DNA from: Melieria omissa | Lineage: Eukaryota; Arthropoda; Insecta; Diptera; Ulidiidae | Length of the DNA: 64,000 nt | Reading direction: 5' to 3' | Assembly (NCBI GenBank): GCA_963971225.1 | Contig: OZ020267.1 | Coordinates: 32,627,298-32,691,297 of the forward strand | In this document: positions 36,201 to 48,956 of the stretch, piece after piece | Numbering within the stretch: position 1 is the first letter of the stretch | Layout of the letters: each line of letters opens with the position of its first letter | Program-made: the position numbers and the translations under genes | The notes under the pieces: model-generated | Seen by the model: the letters and a program-made list of their open reading frames with translations, nothing else | Told to the model about the DNA's origin: nothing | Databases searched by the model: none

Positions 36201-38636
36201 TCGAATTGTATGCGTTATTAGCACAATAGATATGTATTATTCTATAATGAATCCAAATGAGTACCAGACAATTTAATGCGTCCTAAATGGGGCTAAAATC
36301 AAGGAAGGACAAACGTATTTGAATGCATAGCATAGATGATTGTTTGATAGCTGTTAAGTTTTCTGGAGCAATGAAAAATTACGGGGTTTGAAAGTCCCTT
36401 TTGCGAAGAGAAGTTCGGCATGATCGAAAATATGCGCTTCGACGCATTGCTTCTATCGCCAGACTGAAAAAAAAACAAAAACAACTTTATAAATGTATTT
36501 TACATAATACAAAAACAAATAGAATACACAAATTTGTGTCGGCCTCTATAGTTCAGCGGGTAGCGCGCTGGCTTCTCATACCGAGCGCCCCAGGTTCGGT
36601 TCCTGGCTCGGGCTGGAAAAAGCGCTCATCTACTTCCACATGTTGGAAAAAACAGTGTTGCATACACATTTCAAACGGGTGGAATTTGTGGTATCACAAC
36701 GGGCCAATAGGCCTAAGTGTGTCTCATACAGAGGCAGCCACTACTAAACCAACCAACCAACACAAATTTGTTCGTTTTCAATTTGGGTAAACTATTTGAT
36801 GTAATGTGGGTTTTCGACAAATACGTCTAAGTAAAAATAGTACAACTTTCAAAAGAAATCGATTTTTAAGAATGTGGTAAAAGATTAAACCGACTTGTAA
36901 ACAATGCAATAGGTCTGTTTGGCCAGATTTCCAGTAAAAATTATCCAGTAAAAAATATCAGGAGAGTAAGCGAGCTTACATTCCCAAAAATGAAACTATC
37001 CAAAAAAGTGAACAAACAGCAGTTTGTAAGAATTTGCAAGTTATAACTCTTGGTTACACCACTGGGACTTGGCTCACTCACACTACACAGTAAAAAGGGT
37101 GTAAACAGGAGGGTTAAAGAACGAAACAGCTGATCTAAAAGTTTCATTTGAGGTTTGAGTGGTAGGGAAAATTAAGTTAAATCAGACATTTAATACAAAC
37201 TGCAACTAGTTCGTTGCGGTCAATCTGCACTTCTTCCCTTTGAGCTTCAGCGGGTAAAGCTGAGCAAGACGGTTGTGGGTCAGCAGACTTGCGAACGCAC
37301 AATTTCTTTGCTATTTCCATTTGCCTCCAAATGTTTTCAAAATTTATGCTTCTTTGCAGTCGATCATATGGCAGCCAGTCATATGTTTTTCTTGTTCTTT
37401 TTCTTACTGGCAAAAAGTTACTGGACAAAATTTCTCCAGTAAAAACTTGCAAGTTCTCACGAAATGAACTGTCACTTTACGCAGTTTCTCTCTCGTTACT
37501 GGAGATTTGGCGTCAACAAACAGGATCCAGTAAAAATTTGTACAAATTTGTAAAAATTCGTACAAATTATTCTCTGCCAAACAGACCTATAGTTTCTTTA
37601 AGAAAGTTTCAAAGTAGTCAATTATAGACGTGGAACTATAAAATCCTCTAAAATATAATTTTCTATAGAACTGACAGAATTGCAGCATCAAAATTTAAAA
37701 ATTAAATCTAGTTTTTGGCCCCACTGCTTCTGATGAAATTACAAGATTTATGACTCCGTATTTGAGGTTCGAAATTTGTATAACTTGCACTAAGGGAACA
37801 GTTTTCAAGACATAAACATTCTAAACCTGATCCAACGGGAAGCTTAAAGTCACTTATATTCTTTTTATAAACCGTCATTATTAATTTTGTTTTTTTGATA
37901 ACGATAAACCTTTTTCAAAGTTTACCTTTTAGCGTGTAGTATTTTTTTTTTAACTAAAAATTACATTATCTTTACATACTTACGGAAACTTTAATCACTT
38001 GTGGTCTTTTTAAGCGAGTTTTATGCGCGATTTGTGTCTTATTCGTTTCTTTAATAGTTACAAGTTAAATGCCATTGCACGAAAGATCGTAGAAAACACT
38101 AAAATCAAACATTAAAAAAAAATCGATAAAACTCTCTTAAGAAGCACCTAAACTTTAGGTAAGACAACAACTTTAGCCAATTTCGCCAGCGCAATCGACC
38201 CACAAGTCACATTGATCGTTACAGTTTTTTAAGTGCCTTCTGTTCATTCTCCTCTTTGCAGTTCCAATTGACGGCCGTGCACTTTGAGACCAACATCGGC
38301 GACACGGCAGCCAATAATGCCATTATGGCCGCGAAAGCTGCCCAACAGGTGCAGCAATTGACGGCTCGCATCGAGAAGAAACCGAATTGCAATAGCAACA
38401 ACAACGTTTGCAATAAATTCGAAATGGACGATTTGTCCATATCGACGTCGCGCAGCCTGACCAGCGACGGCGGTTCCAGTGACTCGGACACGTTGCGCAA
38501 CAGCAGCGACTTTCAGCCGCTTAAGGTGTTTGTGCGGCGCACCAAGCAGCTGCTCACGCCGCAACAGTCCAGCCCGGGCGATGGGGCGATGATCAAGTCG
38601 CCGCGCTCGTTGTTTCTGGGATTGTGTGATGACTAG
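33264..38636 (+). CDS. Cep78: CEP78-like centrosomal leucine-rich-repeat protein
   Basis: Seven exons join in phase to 669 residues: 33264-33540, 33614-33801, 34641-34817, 34889-35063, 35132-35585, 35673-36036, 38262-38636. The order of features matches vertebrate CEP78. An N-terminal block (FRYLELCRAKNLTPLPEIR, VNDWLLIMEAL) comes first. Leucine-rich repeats follow at about residues 94-310 (LRILNLEGLPLND, VEKLNLSECELS). The hallmark WQKSLRYRDVDPDSIPGLRS and EDVWVKVIDMEHCGLTD are near residues 225-285. A coiled coil lies near 345-395, followed by an Asn/Gln-rich linker and a Ser-rich tail. In vertebrates CEP78 sits at centrioles and basal bodies and supports cilium formation; that role here is inference. 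The exon 4 acceptor is ambiguous by six bases (two in-frame AGs). Length is close to the human protein (about 690-720). Intron 2 contains repeated copies of the exon 2 end; intron 6 (2.2 kb) holds a SINE and a TIR element. Confidence 0.85.
33751..34395 (+). repeat. Four tandem copies of the CEP78-like exon 2 / intron 2 border
   Basis: Units start at 33751, 33917, 34065 and 34242 (spacing 166, 148 and 177 bases). Each begins with the coding segment AATCTGGAAGGTTTGCCACT and continues through the exon end, the splice donor and about 100 intron bases (GAGCGGGAGGTGGGGTC, GCTTTTAGAGCTGAAGG). The first unit is the real exon 2 end. The donor GTGAGT is kept in units 2 and 4 and lost in unit 3. The repeated coding piece spells roughly NLEGLPLNDKYVESIAK. 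Confidence 0.9.
36539..36740 (+). repeat. tRNA-derived SINE (copy 2)
   Basis: The head is a tRNA-like A-box/B-box unit (TAGTTCAGCGGGTAGCGCG, CCAGGTTCGGTTCCTGG), followed by a body containing CTCATCTACTTCCACATG, CACATTTCAAACGGGTGG and GGTATCACAACGGG. Same family as at 15119. It is inserted in intron 6 of the CEP78-like gene in the sense direction. Confidence 0.75.
36912..37587. mobile_element. 676-base non-autonomous TIR element with CCAGTAA subterminal motifs
   Basis: The ends GGTCTGTTTGGCCAGA and TCTGCCAAACAGACC are inverted repeats flanked by TA on both sides. Inside, CCAGTAA (or its complement TTACTGG) occurs at least seven times, mostly near the ends, in both directions. This looks like an array of transposase binding sites. 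No ORF with a recognisable domain is present. It sits in intron 6 of the CEP78-like gene. The superfamily is uncertain, because a TA duplication could also be part of a longer terminal repeat. Confidence 0.75.
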
Positions 38637-39769
38637 GAGGCAAAACAGTTTGTACGCAGCAGGAAGCAGGAAGCAAGAAAAATCCCCGCAAATTGTGTCG
38701 AAGTTCAATTTTTTTTTTGTTAGTTGTGATTTGTTCTCTTAAAGCTGTCCAGAAACAAGCAAAGCCTCCCACACCTCTTGCACCTCCTACCTTTTCGTTA
38801 GGAAACTGCAAGTGAGCAGTTAAACAAAACAAAAAAAAACAAAAAAAAAACATATAAAAATAAACACTGCCAAATTCTCTGTAGCGTCTGAAATATATTT
38901 TTGTATATTATTTTCTTGCTAACAGCAGTTTCTGTGTACTAATTTTAATTGTATGTATATTTTTGTATAAAATTATGTTGAAATAAATACAAATTTGTAG
39001 AAAAGATGCAAAGAAGACGGCTGAAAGGCTCTTTTGTTGTTCACTGTTAAGTTGTTAGGTATCTGTGTTTCAGTATCAGAATGAAAGTGCGGAATGTGCA
39101 GTTGAAAAGGCAAACAAAGTCAATGAGTGAGTGGTGACGGACGCTACAACGTTTTGAAATTCTGTGTAAGTACAATTAATAATATTTTTGTGAACGAAAA
39201 ACGTTTTAAGAGCGAAATTAATGCAGTTGTTGGGTTTCAAGCATGTTTAGATTTTCATATTCGAAAGGTGATTTTTGTCAACCAGCAGTAACTGCTATCA
39301 TTTTAATAATTTGAATCATTTTCAATTTGATTTAATCTATTGATGTACTTAAAAAAGTTCTTTGATCTTAAGCTGTACAAATAATTCAATAAATAAATAA
39401 AAAAAATTTAGCACATCTTTTTAGTTGAACTTTTTTGTAGTTTTGATTACCTTTTTAATCAGGCTTTCGCTTAAATTTTACTTGACGTACCCCACTCGAA
39501 CATGCACGGAAACTGCATTAATTTGCCCATATGCCCAAATACTGAGATTTATAATAAAATGCAGGTAGACAGATTAACTTGAATATTTTAATATGGAATT
39601 ATATTTCAAGTGCCACTACGCATACTGTTTGTCAATAAAATTTTCAGATATTTGATTTTTCACAATTAATCATAGTAATTTTCATTAAAATATTTATATA
39701 TATGTATGTAAGTATAATGTGATCGCTGCGGATCGTATTCTTTTGTGGTAAACATTAACGGATGTGCGT

Positions 39770-41195
<1,426 letters not shown>

Positions 41196-41352
41196 TTAAC
41201 AAGATTTCACTTCAATATTAAAGCTGCAATTTAAAAGCAATTAGTTAATTTGCTAACTCACTCGAAAATCTGAGCATCAAAGGACAATTTCGCAGTAAAA
41301 AACTGCACAAATTTTATTTTTTTTCCAGCAATTTGCAGTTTTTCGTACTCAC

Positions 41353-42396
41353 CTCACGGGAACTTGCGCTGCTGTTGCTGCTACTGCAAAAATGGCGACG
41401 TTATTTTTTCAGATTTTGCGTCGATGCGATTGACACTTGCGTTTCTATTTCACACGAAACTTCGTGTAATGACGGACACGGCATTAGCCCATGGAAGTAT
41501 TCTCCATTCTGCCGTAGTACCTGTTCCAATATCAGAACAACGGCTTTACCGTTCTTACACACGTAATGCCATATGCGGCGACGTCGAGTCGCCCGAATCC
41601 TGCTCGCACTCGTGGCTGTCCGCACTGTGATAGCGCACTGTGCTCACTGGGAAGAGTTGTGGTAATTCTTGCTGCGGGCACACAAGTCAAAATGACAGCA
41701 AAGTAACTACGTACCAGCGAAAAGACGCAACAAAGTCGCGGCGTGCAACAAAGAATACGTTAAATATGCAGCAAAACGGTTGAAAAATGAGTGCATTTGT
41801 TGAAAATTGTGAATTTATGCTGTGGTAAACAAAATGTGATAAGTAGAGCTTGAGTGCAGAAGTCAGCGGCCGCAACAAATTCAAACAAAGATTCGTGTGC
41901 CTCTGGCATAGGTTGGGATTAATTTTTTCTCTAGTGCAGCGCCAGATAGAGAAATGCAAAACCAAGTTTATATGGTTTTTTCCATGCAGTAAATTGCTTA
42001 AACTGACGTGCAATTAAATAATATTAATATGCGCGTAAATGAAAAGTGCAACCGAAAAGTTAAGAATTAATTTCAAAGGTAAAAGATCACAACAGTAGTT
42101 GTGCGTATGTGTTGCTGTGCGGTAATCAGAAAATGTTTAGCAACATTCTGTTGCAATAAAATTGATAATGAAATGAAAAAAAATGTTTATAGCTGCCAAA
42201 TAGATAAAATAATAAACCATATTGCCGGGTAAATCTAGTTCTGTCGATAGTGTGCGAAATATGTGGTCACGCACCAGCAGTCCGACTGATTAACGAATTC
42301 GTGCCAATGCAGCAGAGCTTTCAGCGCCGTTGCCGCCCTTAATTATATTCGATTGCCCATATCCACAACCTTAATCGTTTCGGAAACTTTATAACA
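41353..42396. promoter_or_regulatory. Shared upstream region of His4r (left) and put (right)
   Basis: About 1 kb between the inferred His4r leader-exon donor and the put ATG. It must hold the His4r leader exon, both transcription starts and the put 5' UTR, so it is a divergent promoter region. No TATA box could be assigned with confidence. Confidence 0.5.
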
Positions 42397-45300
42397 ATGC
42401 TAAAAATCAATTGGACATGGTGCACCTGTACTGCACTGACGCTGCTGCCCTGCCTGCTGCTCATCCTTACGGGTAAGTGTGCTGTGCTCGATGGGCCTTT
42501 GAATGTTGATTTGCATTTTTTTTGGCTTTAGTTTACTTACTTTTACTTGCACCCACTCCTGGGTGACTTCCTTCCCACGGCAAGTTGCCACATTCGCCGT
42601 TATTGCGTCTCACAAAGCGCGATTTTTGCGTTTTTTACGAGTGCTTAGAGATTCCAGTGAATGAATCGAGTGAGCGGAGGACATCAGAATGTTGTTGTAG
42701 TAGTGTGTCCTAGGGGGTGGGTTAGGGGCTGGGAGAGTGCAACAGCATAGCTGGTGGCTCTGTTGGGTTTTCTATTGTAGCTACACTAGTGACAGCGAGT
42801 ACTACGCTGTGCAACCCTTCAAATGTTCATCTCGGCTTGCTTCTGCACAAATGTGGGTGCATCTCACGACAGCGCTTGCAGTGTATAACAACAAATAGTG
42901 TGTGGGCTGCACAGTGGCACAGTTTGCTGTTTATTCGTTCAAAGTTTATTTGTTTATTCGTGCGTTAAATTTGAATAAGGTTTGTCAAAACGCTACTTTT
43001 AAAACGGAACGGAGTCTCTCTTGTAGGAATGTGCAAAGCAGAGCAGAATTCATAGAAAATTAGAAGACAAACGTTTAGTCATCCATTGAAAAACAGAGTG
43101 ATAACATGACAAATTCTTGAAAGATCTTCGATTGTGCACGTTGAGCCTGTTTAGAGACACAATTTCACAATTAATGCCTTTTACTTTATAAGATTAGTGA
43201 GTAACAATCGAAGATGTTGCAAAGGTTGCACAGAAAATCTAAAATCAAAATTTATTTCCACACAGAACTCGAACCCAAAACATTTAAAAATTAGTCAATT
43301 GCAAAAAAAATCTGCAAAATTTGATGCATCTCTGCCACAGTGCATCTGTGTGGGTGTGTGGCTCGAACCTACCCACCATCCAAATAACAATTCAAGATGT
43401 TGCAAAGGTTGCACAGAAAATTTAAAATCAAAATTTATTTCCACACAGAACTCGAACCCAAAACATTTAAAAATTAGTCAATTGCAAAAAAAATCTGCAA
43501 AATTTGATGCATCTCTGCCACAGTGCATCTGTGTGGGTGTGTGGCTCGAACCTACCCCAACTAGAAAATTTCAGCTTATGGCTCATCGTTTGCAGCCAGT
43601 GGCGGATTCAGGGGGGTGTTTTGGGGGTTGAAACCCCCCCCCGAAATATTTGGATCACCTATAAAACGACATACAAATTAAAAGGCATTTTACAAATATT
43701 AAAGAATTACTTTTTGAAACCCCCCCCGAAATATTTTTCTGAATCCGCGCCTGTTTGCAGCACAACCGCTTTCACTCACACTTTCGTCCTGCGCGCACAC
43801 AACGCGTTCCCGGCGCAGTGCAAATGCCTCGTTCGACTCGAATTACACTATCGCCGGCAACCGGTGGGGAAGAGAGGCGGTGTGGCACGCGATACGAGTA
43901 CAAAGGAAACTAACTCCTTTGGCGCACAGCAGCGGCCCATGGTGCCCCCTGCTCCGTCACGCGGTCATCGTAAAGATGAAAGCGCCGCAGCTGAACTCGA
44001 CTGAAACCCATTTACACAAATTTCGCTTTTCGCACATAGTACCCCACTCCACGTTGCTGTTGTTGTTGTTGTTAGTTTTTGTTGGTGCTCCTGTTCCGGG
44101 TACGGTTTCTATTTCAGCTTCTTTGCTGCTTACTTTCAATTTTCATTTCTTCTCTTCTGCTGTTGTTATTTATGATATTGTTGCTTTGATTTCGTTTCTG
44201 GTTGGTCAATATTTATACATTGCTGCCTGTTCTTATGTTTGTTTCAGATTCGGCGGCAGGCGCCATTTTGCCAGAGGGTCATCGCATCGACTGCGAACAC
44301 TACGACGAGAAGAACTGCACAGCGCTCGGAGACTGCGGCACCAAAGTAGAACACTGCAAGGCGGAGTCAGACAAAATGTCCAGCTGCTATGTGCTCTGGT
44401 CGCAGGACAACGTCACTGGTGAGTGCGCGGCCTCCCACTGTCATTTAAATTAATTAAAATGAAAATAATTTTGTCCACCCGCATGCGACAGGCGACACGA
44501 AAATCAAAATGAAGGGCTGCTTCACCGACATGCACGAATGCAATCAGACGGAGTGCATCACCAGCGCCGACCCACGCCCCAACAACATTTACTTTTGCTG
44601 CTGCAAGGGCTCCATGTGCAACACCGAACAAAAGTGGATCTCCACCACCACCGAAGCAACAACGCAAGGTGAGCTAATCGCAGCACGGCTGCCGGTGACA
44701 GTGTGATTGGCGTTGTGGCTGAGGGCTGTTGCTGCCCGCACCTGATGCTGGCTGTGGCCGCAGTGGCTGTTGTTGATGTGGATGCTGATGATGGCTGGCG
44801 GCTGTTGGTGCTCGTGTGCACAGTTGCACATATGATGGCACGTGTGAATGCGCCGCAGCACAATGTTTACCCCAATTTTGCTTTGTTTTGCTTTGCTACT
44901 TTGTAGCATAACGTTTTTGGCTTTCGCCTCCTCTGCCACCTCGGCCAGCGGCAGGGACAACTGCAGCAGCATCAGGCAACTGTGACTGCAGCTAATACAT
45001 ATTGTGCCCGCATTGCTGCTATTGCCCGCACGCCCACTCGTTGCACCACTGCCGCCACCACTGCCGTCAACGCGCGCAAGCATGCATGCTTTGCCAAGTT
45101 AACGAACTCTGAGTGCAGGCAGCGAGCAGCGGCAGGCGGCTGGTTGCATGTGTTGCCATATTTAATGGGCGCAACTCTTGTGCAAGCATTTTTCCTGTTT
45201 ATTTCAGTGTTTTGTATTTTTTCATTTTTTGAAATTATCCTCTTTCAGTTTTCCTTTCTGCGGCCCGTTTACCATATTCCGTATTTTTATATATGCATGG

Positions 45301-46809
45301 TTTTTTGTTCTTGGCGCTCTAATATTTTGCAAGGGGGCGTTTTCTTTAGCTTCCGCTGCTCGGTTGCAAGGTCTTTTTGTGCTTTTTTTTGTTGGAGCAC
45401 GTTCCTTGCTGTTGCTGTGAATGTGGCTGTTGTTTTTGTTGTTGCATTGTGTGTTGTTATTTTTAAAATTAGGGGAGAACTTTCGGTTTTTTCTTTCTGT
45501 TTTCATTTGACCACTTGAAATGTTGTTCACCTGCGGTGTGCCGTGCGCGCGTACTTGTAGCCACCAACAGTAACAACAGCGTTGCCGTTAGCAATTTGAG
45601 TTGCGTTAAATTCAATGAAAATTGTTTGCATGTGCTAAAATTTTCATATATTTAGACAAGTTTGAATGATGCTATTGAAAGCTAATCTGGTGCTCTACAT
45701 GATCAGAATTTGTTTTGAATTTATTATTTGATATTACAACTATTTCATATTCCATAGGGCGATATTGTTTTCCAATTACACCGACATGTAGATTAACCCT
45801 TTCGGGACGGAGTTTAGTTTTGAAATCCAAAACACTCTCAGTGCAAATGTTCCCATGCTATGAAAGTTGGACTCAGAAAATTATGTTGGATGCTCACAAA
45901 TTCTGAAATCAACCTTTTATTCGGGGACACAGATTCCGAATAAATATTCGCGCGATCTGAATTATTGTTTTGAGGGACATTAAAAAGATGCTGGAACGTA
46001 TTAACGCAGTAGTCTCAAAAGTGTTAAAGAACACACACTACATAAATTTTGTACAAATACTTTGCTCTATGTCAACGTGCAGTTTTGTTGTCAGTGGTCA
46101 CACGTTGCCTGCTTCGGACAGCCAACAATGGAAGAAATGCTTCTAATCTTCATTGGTTCAGTTTGAATTTTATTTTAGACAGTCCTGCAGTCTACATTCC
46201 TAATCGCGCTAACAACACAAGACACGGTTTATCAACGCTGTTTACAACAGATTGGCACTGGTTATCGAATAACTGAATTTTGAAAATGTCTTCAAACATT
46301 TCTTTTGTCGTTGACACGCTTTGGCATAGACACTGATGGCACTGCTTCGGGATTGAGAAACGTCAGATCGGTTGGATATTTCTGTGGTTGTTTGTAATCC
46401 TCTGGCCGGAAGTGACTTGAACAAATCCTTAGCTCCTCAACGTTGTCGTCAGGTTTGAGGCCGCAAACGTCCAACCATTTTTTTCGCATGGTCTTGTTTT
46501 TTGGAAAACTGAAATGCAAAATATTTTGATGTTCGAGCTGTGACTACGCCAGCCAGTCAGTGTACTTACGCGTGTAACGAAATATTTGCTGTGCCAGTTG
46601 ACTCTTTGCACAAATAACAAAAGCGAGACATTTTATTAGTTGCAATGAATTACTACAATTTTAAAATTTTACTTTTTTGATTATTTTTAGCTAATTAGAA
46701 AAGGATCATAAATTTTGACTATTGATTTTTTTTTACTGACAAGTATCTTTTGATTTTTTATGAAAAGAAACTGAGGATCTGGAATGTGTACCAGGCAGTG
46801 CTTCGTACA

Positions 46810-46840
<31 letters not shown>

Positions 46841-48956
46841 CTTACATGAATCTGCATTTCTGAGTTGTGTGATTGAAAGCAATTAAAAGTAAATTCGAGT
46901 TTCATGTTAAAGAAAGTTGTTGTAATGTATGTCCTGTTTTTTATGCTCATATTTTCAGTGCCAAAAGAGAAAACACCGGATGATACCAACACCATTTACA
47001 TCATAATCTGTGCCGTTATTCTGTTTGTGCTGATATTTATATCCGGCGTTGGTTTGTGCTTCTATCGCAAGCGAAAGCATGCGCACTTTAATGAAATACC
47101 AACGGTAAATTTCATACATTCCTGCTTAATTAAACAAATCACTAAAGTTGCTTTCAACAGAATGAGGCCGAGGTGACGACTTCATCGCCGCTGCTGAATA
47201 ATCGTCCCATCAAGCTGCTGGAACAGAAGGCCAGTGGGCGTTTCGGCGTTGTCTGGCAGGCGAAATTGCACAAGCAGGACGTGGCAGTGAAGATATTCCG
47301 CATGCAGGAAAAAGAGTCCTGGCATACGGAAATTGAAATTTATAAGGTGTGTAGTGATGATACAAATATTTGTAACTTGTATCTTGTTACTGTTTAAATT
47401 TTGTGTGCTTTGTAGTTGCCTCGCATGCGTCATCCAAATATCCTCGAATTCCTTGGCTGCGAGAAGCACATGGAAATGCAACCGGAATTATGGCTCATAT
47501 CCGTCTACCATCAGCACGGCTCGCTGTGCGACTACCTGAAATCACACACTGTCACATGGCGCCAACTGTGTAAGATTGCCGAGTCTATGGCCCAGGGTTT
47601 GATGCATCTGCACGAGGAGATACCGGCCAGCAAGACCGAAGGACTCAAGCCGTCCATAGCGCATCGTGACTTCAAATCGAAGAATGTGCTGCTGAAGGCT
47701 GATTTGACTGCGTGCATTGCTGATTTCGGCTTGGCCATGATCTTTCAGCCAGGTACTAGCCGTATAGTTGAACCTGGTGCAATTTGTTTCTAAAATCGCT
47801 TTCCGGTTTAATTGGACTTTTGCAGGCAAACCTTGCGGCGACACCCATGGCCAGGTGGGCACACGCCGCTACATGGCACCCGAGGTACTGGAAGGCGCCA
47901 TAAATTTCACGCGTGATGCGTTTTTGCGCATTGATGTGTACGCTTGCGGTTTGGTGTTGTGGGAGATGGTGTCGCGCTGCGATCTTGTGAAACCAGTAGC
48001 CGATTATATACAGCCCTTCGAGGCAGAGGTGGGCAATTAACTCCATAAAGGCTTGATTACACGTAACGAGTCGAGTGACGAGACATCACAATGGTACTAG
48101 GCCGAAAGAATTGGGATAGCGAGCAAAAGCGACGAGTTGTTCAAACGTATTTCGACACGCGGCGAGTCAGTTCGGTTTTAAAATGCACAAAATGAACTAA
48201 GCAACTCGCGCAATTAAACTCAACCGAGCGAAAAGTGGTGTGTGACGCATACCGCATGTCACAAGCGATTCCGCATGTGATGATTGAGCGAATCGCTGCG
48301 AAAAGAGAAAAATATAACGGTAAAGTAGTGGTCACTCGGCCTAGCAAACAAAATGTGATTCTAGTGGCTCTCTCGCCACTTTCATCGGTCACTGACTCAA
48401 TCAAGAACTCGCCTTACCGTTTAGACGAAACGAGTACTCGTTCGAGTTGCTGTCTTCTCACTCTACTCGTTACGTGTAATCAAGCCTTAAGTATGGCAAT
48501 ATTTAATGTAATTGTGTGCTCTCCTTTTCTTTGATTTGCAGCTGGGTCAACGGCCCACACTGGACGAGGTGCAAGAGAGTGTTGTAACGAAAAAATTACG
48601 ACCGCGCATTCTGAACTCGTGGCGCTCGCATCCCGTGAGTAGTTGTGTGAAAGCGCGTTTGATTTGTTTTGTTTGCACTTGTTTCTTCAAGTATTGTATT
48701 TGACAAAATCTGAGCTGAACTTGAATTTGCACCGATTGGTGTGTGTGTTGTTTAAACGACCAAATTTGTTTTGCAGGGTCTTAACATATTCTGTGACACC
48801 ATGGAGGAGTGTTGGGATCATGACGCTGAGGCGAGACTCTCCTCGTCGTGCGTCATGGAGCGATTTGCGCAAATCAACAAGAACCAACCAGCGCAACTGT
48901 TCATCGAGAACAATACGAATTGCGAGGATGCGAAACTCACCACGAACTGCTTATAG
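42397..48956 (+). CDS. put: Punt, activin/BMP type II receptor serine/threonine kinase
   Basis: Nine exons join in phase to 522 residues: 42397-42472, 44248-44418, 44492-44668, 46959-47104, 47161-47346, 47416-47752, 47826-48028, 48542-48634, 48777-48956. Exon 1 is a signal peptide ([13 protein letters not shown]). Exons 2-3 encode the cysteine-rich three-finger ligand-binding domain, ending in [11 protein letters not shown]. Exon 4 holds the membrane segment (about residues 154-177). The kinase domain has ASGRFGVVW, the VAVK lysine near 234, HRDFKSKN with catalytic Asp near 337, DFG near 355-357, RRYMAPE and [11 protein letters not shown]. All catalytic residues are present. In flies the receptor binds Dpp or activin ligands with Tkv, Sax or Babo and phosphorylates them at the plasma membrane. 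Length is close to Drosophila Punt (516 as I recall). Introns 1, 3 and 7 carry inserted elements. Confidence 0.96.
43200..43556 (+). repeat. 183-base unit duplicated in tandem in put intron 1
   Basis: Two nearly identical copies start at about 43200 and 43383. AGATGTTGCAAAGGTTGCAC occurs at 43212 and 43395. Both end in GTGTGTGGCTCGAACCTACC. Confidence 0.9.
43597..43753. mobile_element. hAT-type MITE, 157 bases
   Basis: Terminal repeats CAGTGGCGGATTCAG and CTGAATCCGCGCCTG are flanked by a perfect 8-base duplication TTTGCAGC (43589-43596 and 43754-43761). An 8-base duplication with CAG ends is the hAT pattern. The interior has C-runs (AAACCCCCCCCC GAAATATTT) in direct repetition. It is in put intron 1. 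Confidence 0.88.
44669..46291. other. Part of put intron 3; a piggyBac-type end near 45793
   Basis: No coding exon is visible here. A TTAACCCTTTCGGGACGGAG motif at 45793 resembles the reverse complement of a stretch near 4690-4715. Both could be ends of piggyBac-type elements, which use TTAA. Confidence 0.4.
46292..46631 (-). CDS. Small THAP-domain protein, nested antisense in put intron 3
   Basis: Two exons, 46570-46631 and 46292-46508, join in phase to a 92-residue protein with an ATG, a good donor (GTAAGT), an acceptor (TTTCAG) and a stop. The product is one THAP zinc-finger domain. The C2CH ligands are in FCYLC and ICSSHF, and the invariant features [15 protein letters not shown], the P of FRPEDY and the AVPSV box are all kept. 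It ends 14 residues later (KRVNDKRNV). THAP domains bind DNA and occur in P-element transposases and in domesticated regulators. No transposase catalytic domain follows. Intact splice sites and a complete domain argue against simple decay, but it could be the first exons of a longer gene or of a P-like element. Confidence 0.7.
46808..46834. repeat. AT dinucleotide microsatellite
   Basis: About 13 AT units in put intron 3. Confidence 0.95.
48049..48487. mobile_element. PIF/Harbinger-type MITE copy A, in put intron 7
   Basis: 439 bases with terminal inverted repeats AGGCTTGATTACACGTAACG and a 3-base TAA target duplication (48046-48048 and 48488-48490). TAA/TTA duplications are typical of PIF/Harbinger. 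Copy B at 53553 shares the terminal repeats and interior. A short open segment near the left end reads [20 protein letters not shown], possibly the remnant of an ancestral ORF. Confidence 0.9.

Noticed and set aside
43504..45518. ORFs of 160-180 codons in put introns (both strands)
   Set aside because: They overlap the hAT MITE, real put exons in other frames, or GTT/GCT-rich simple sequence; no domain and no splice logic.
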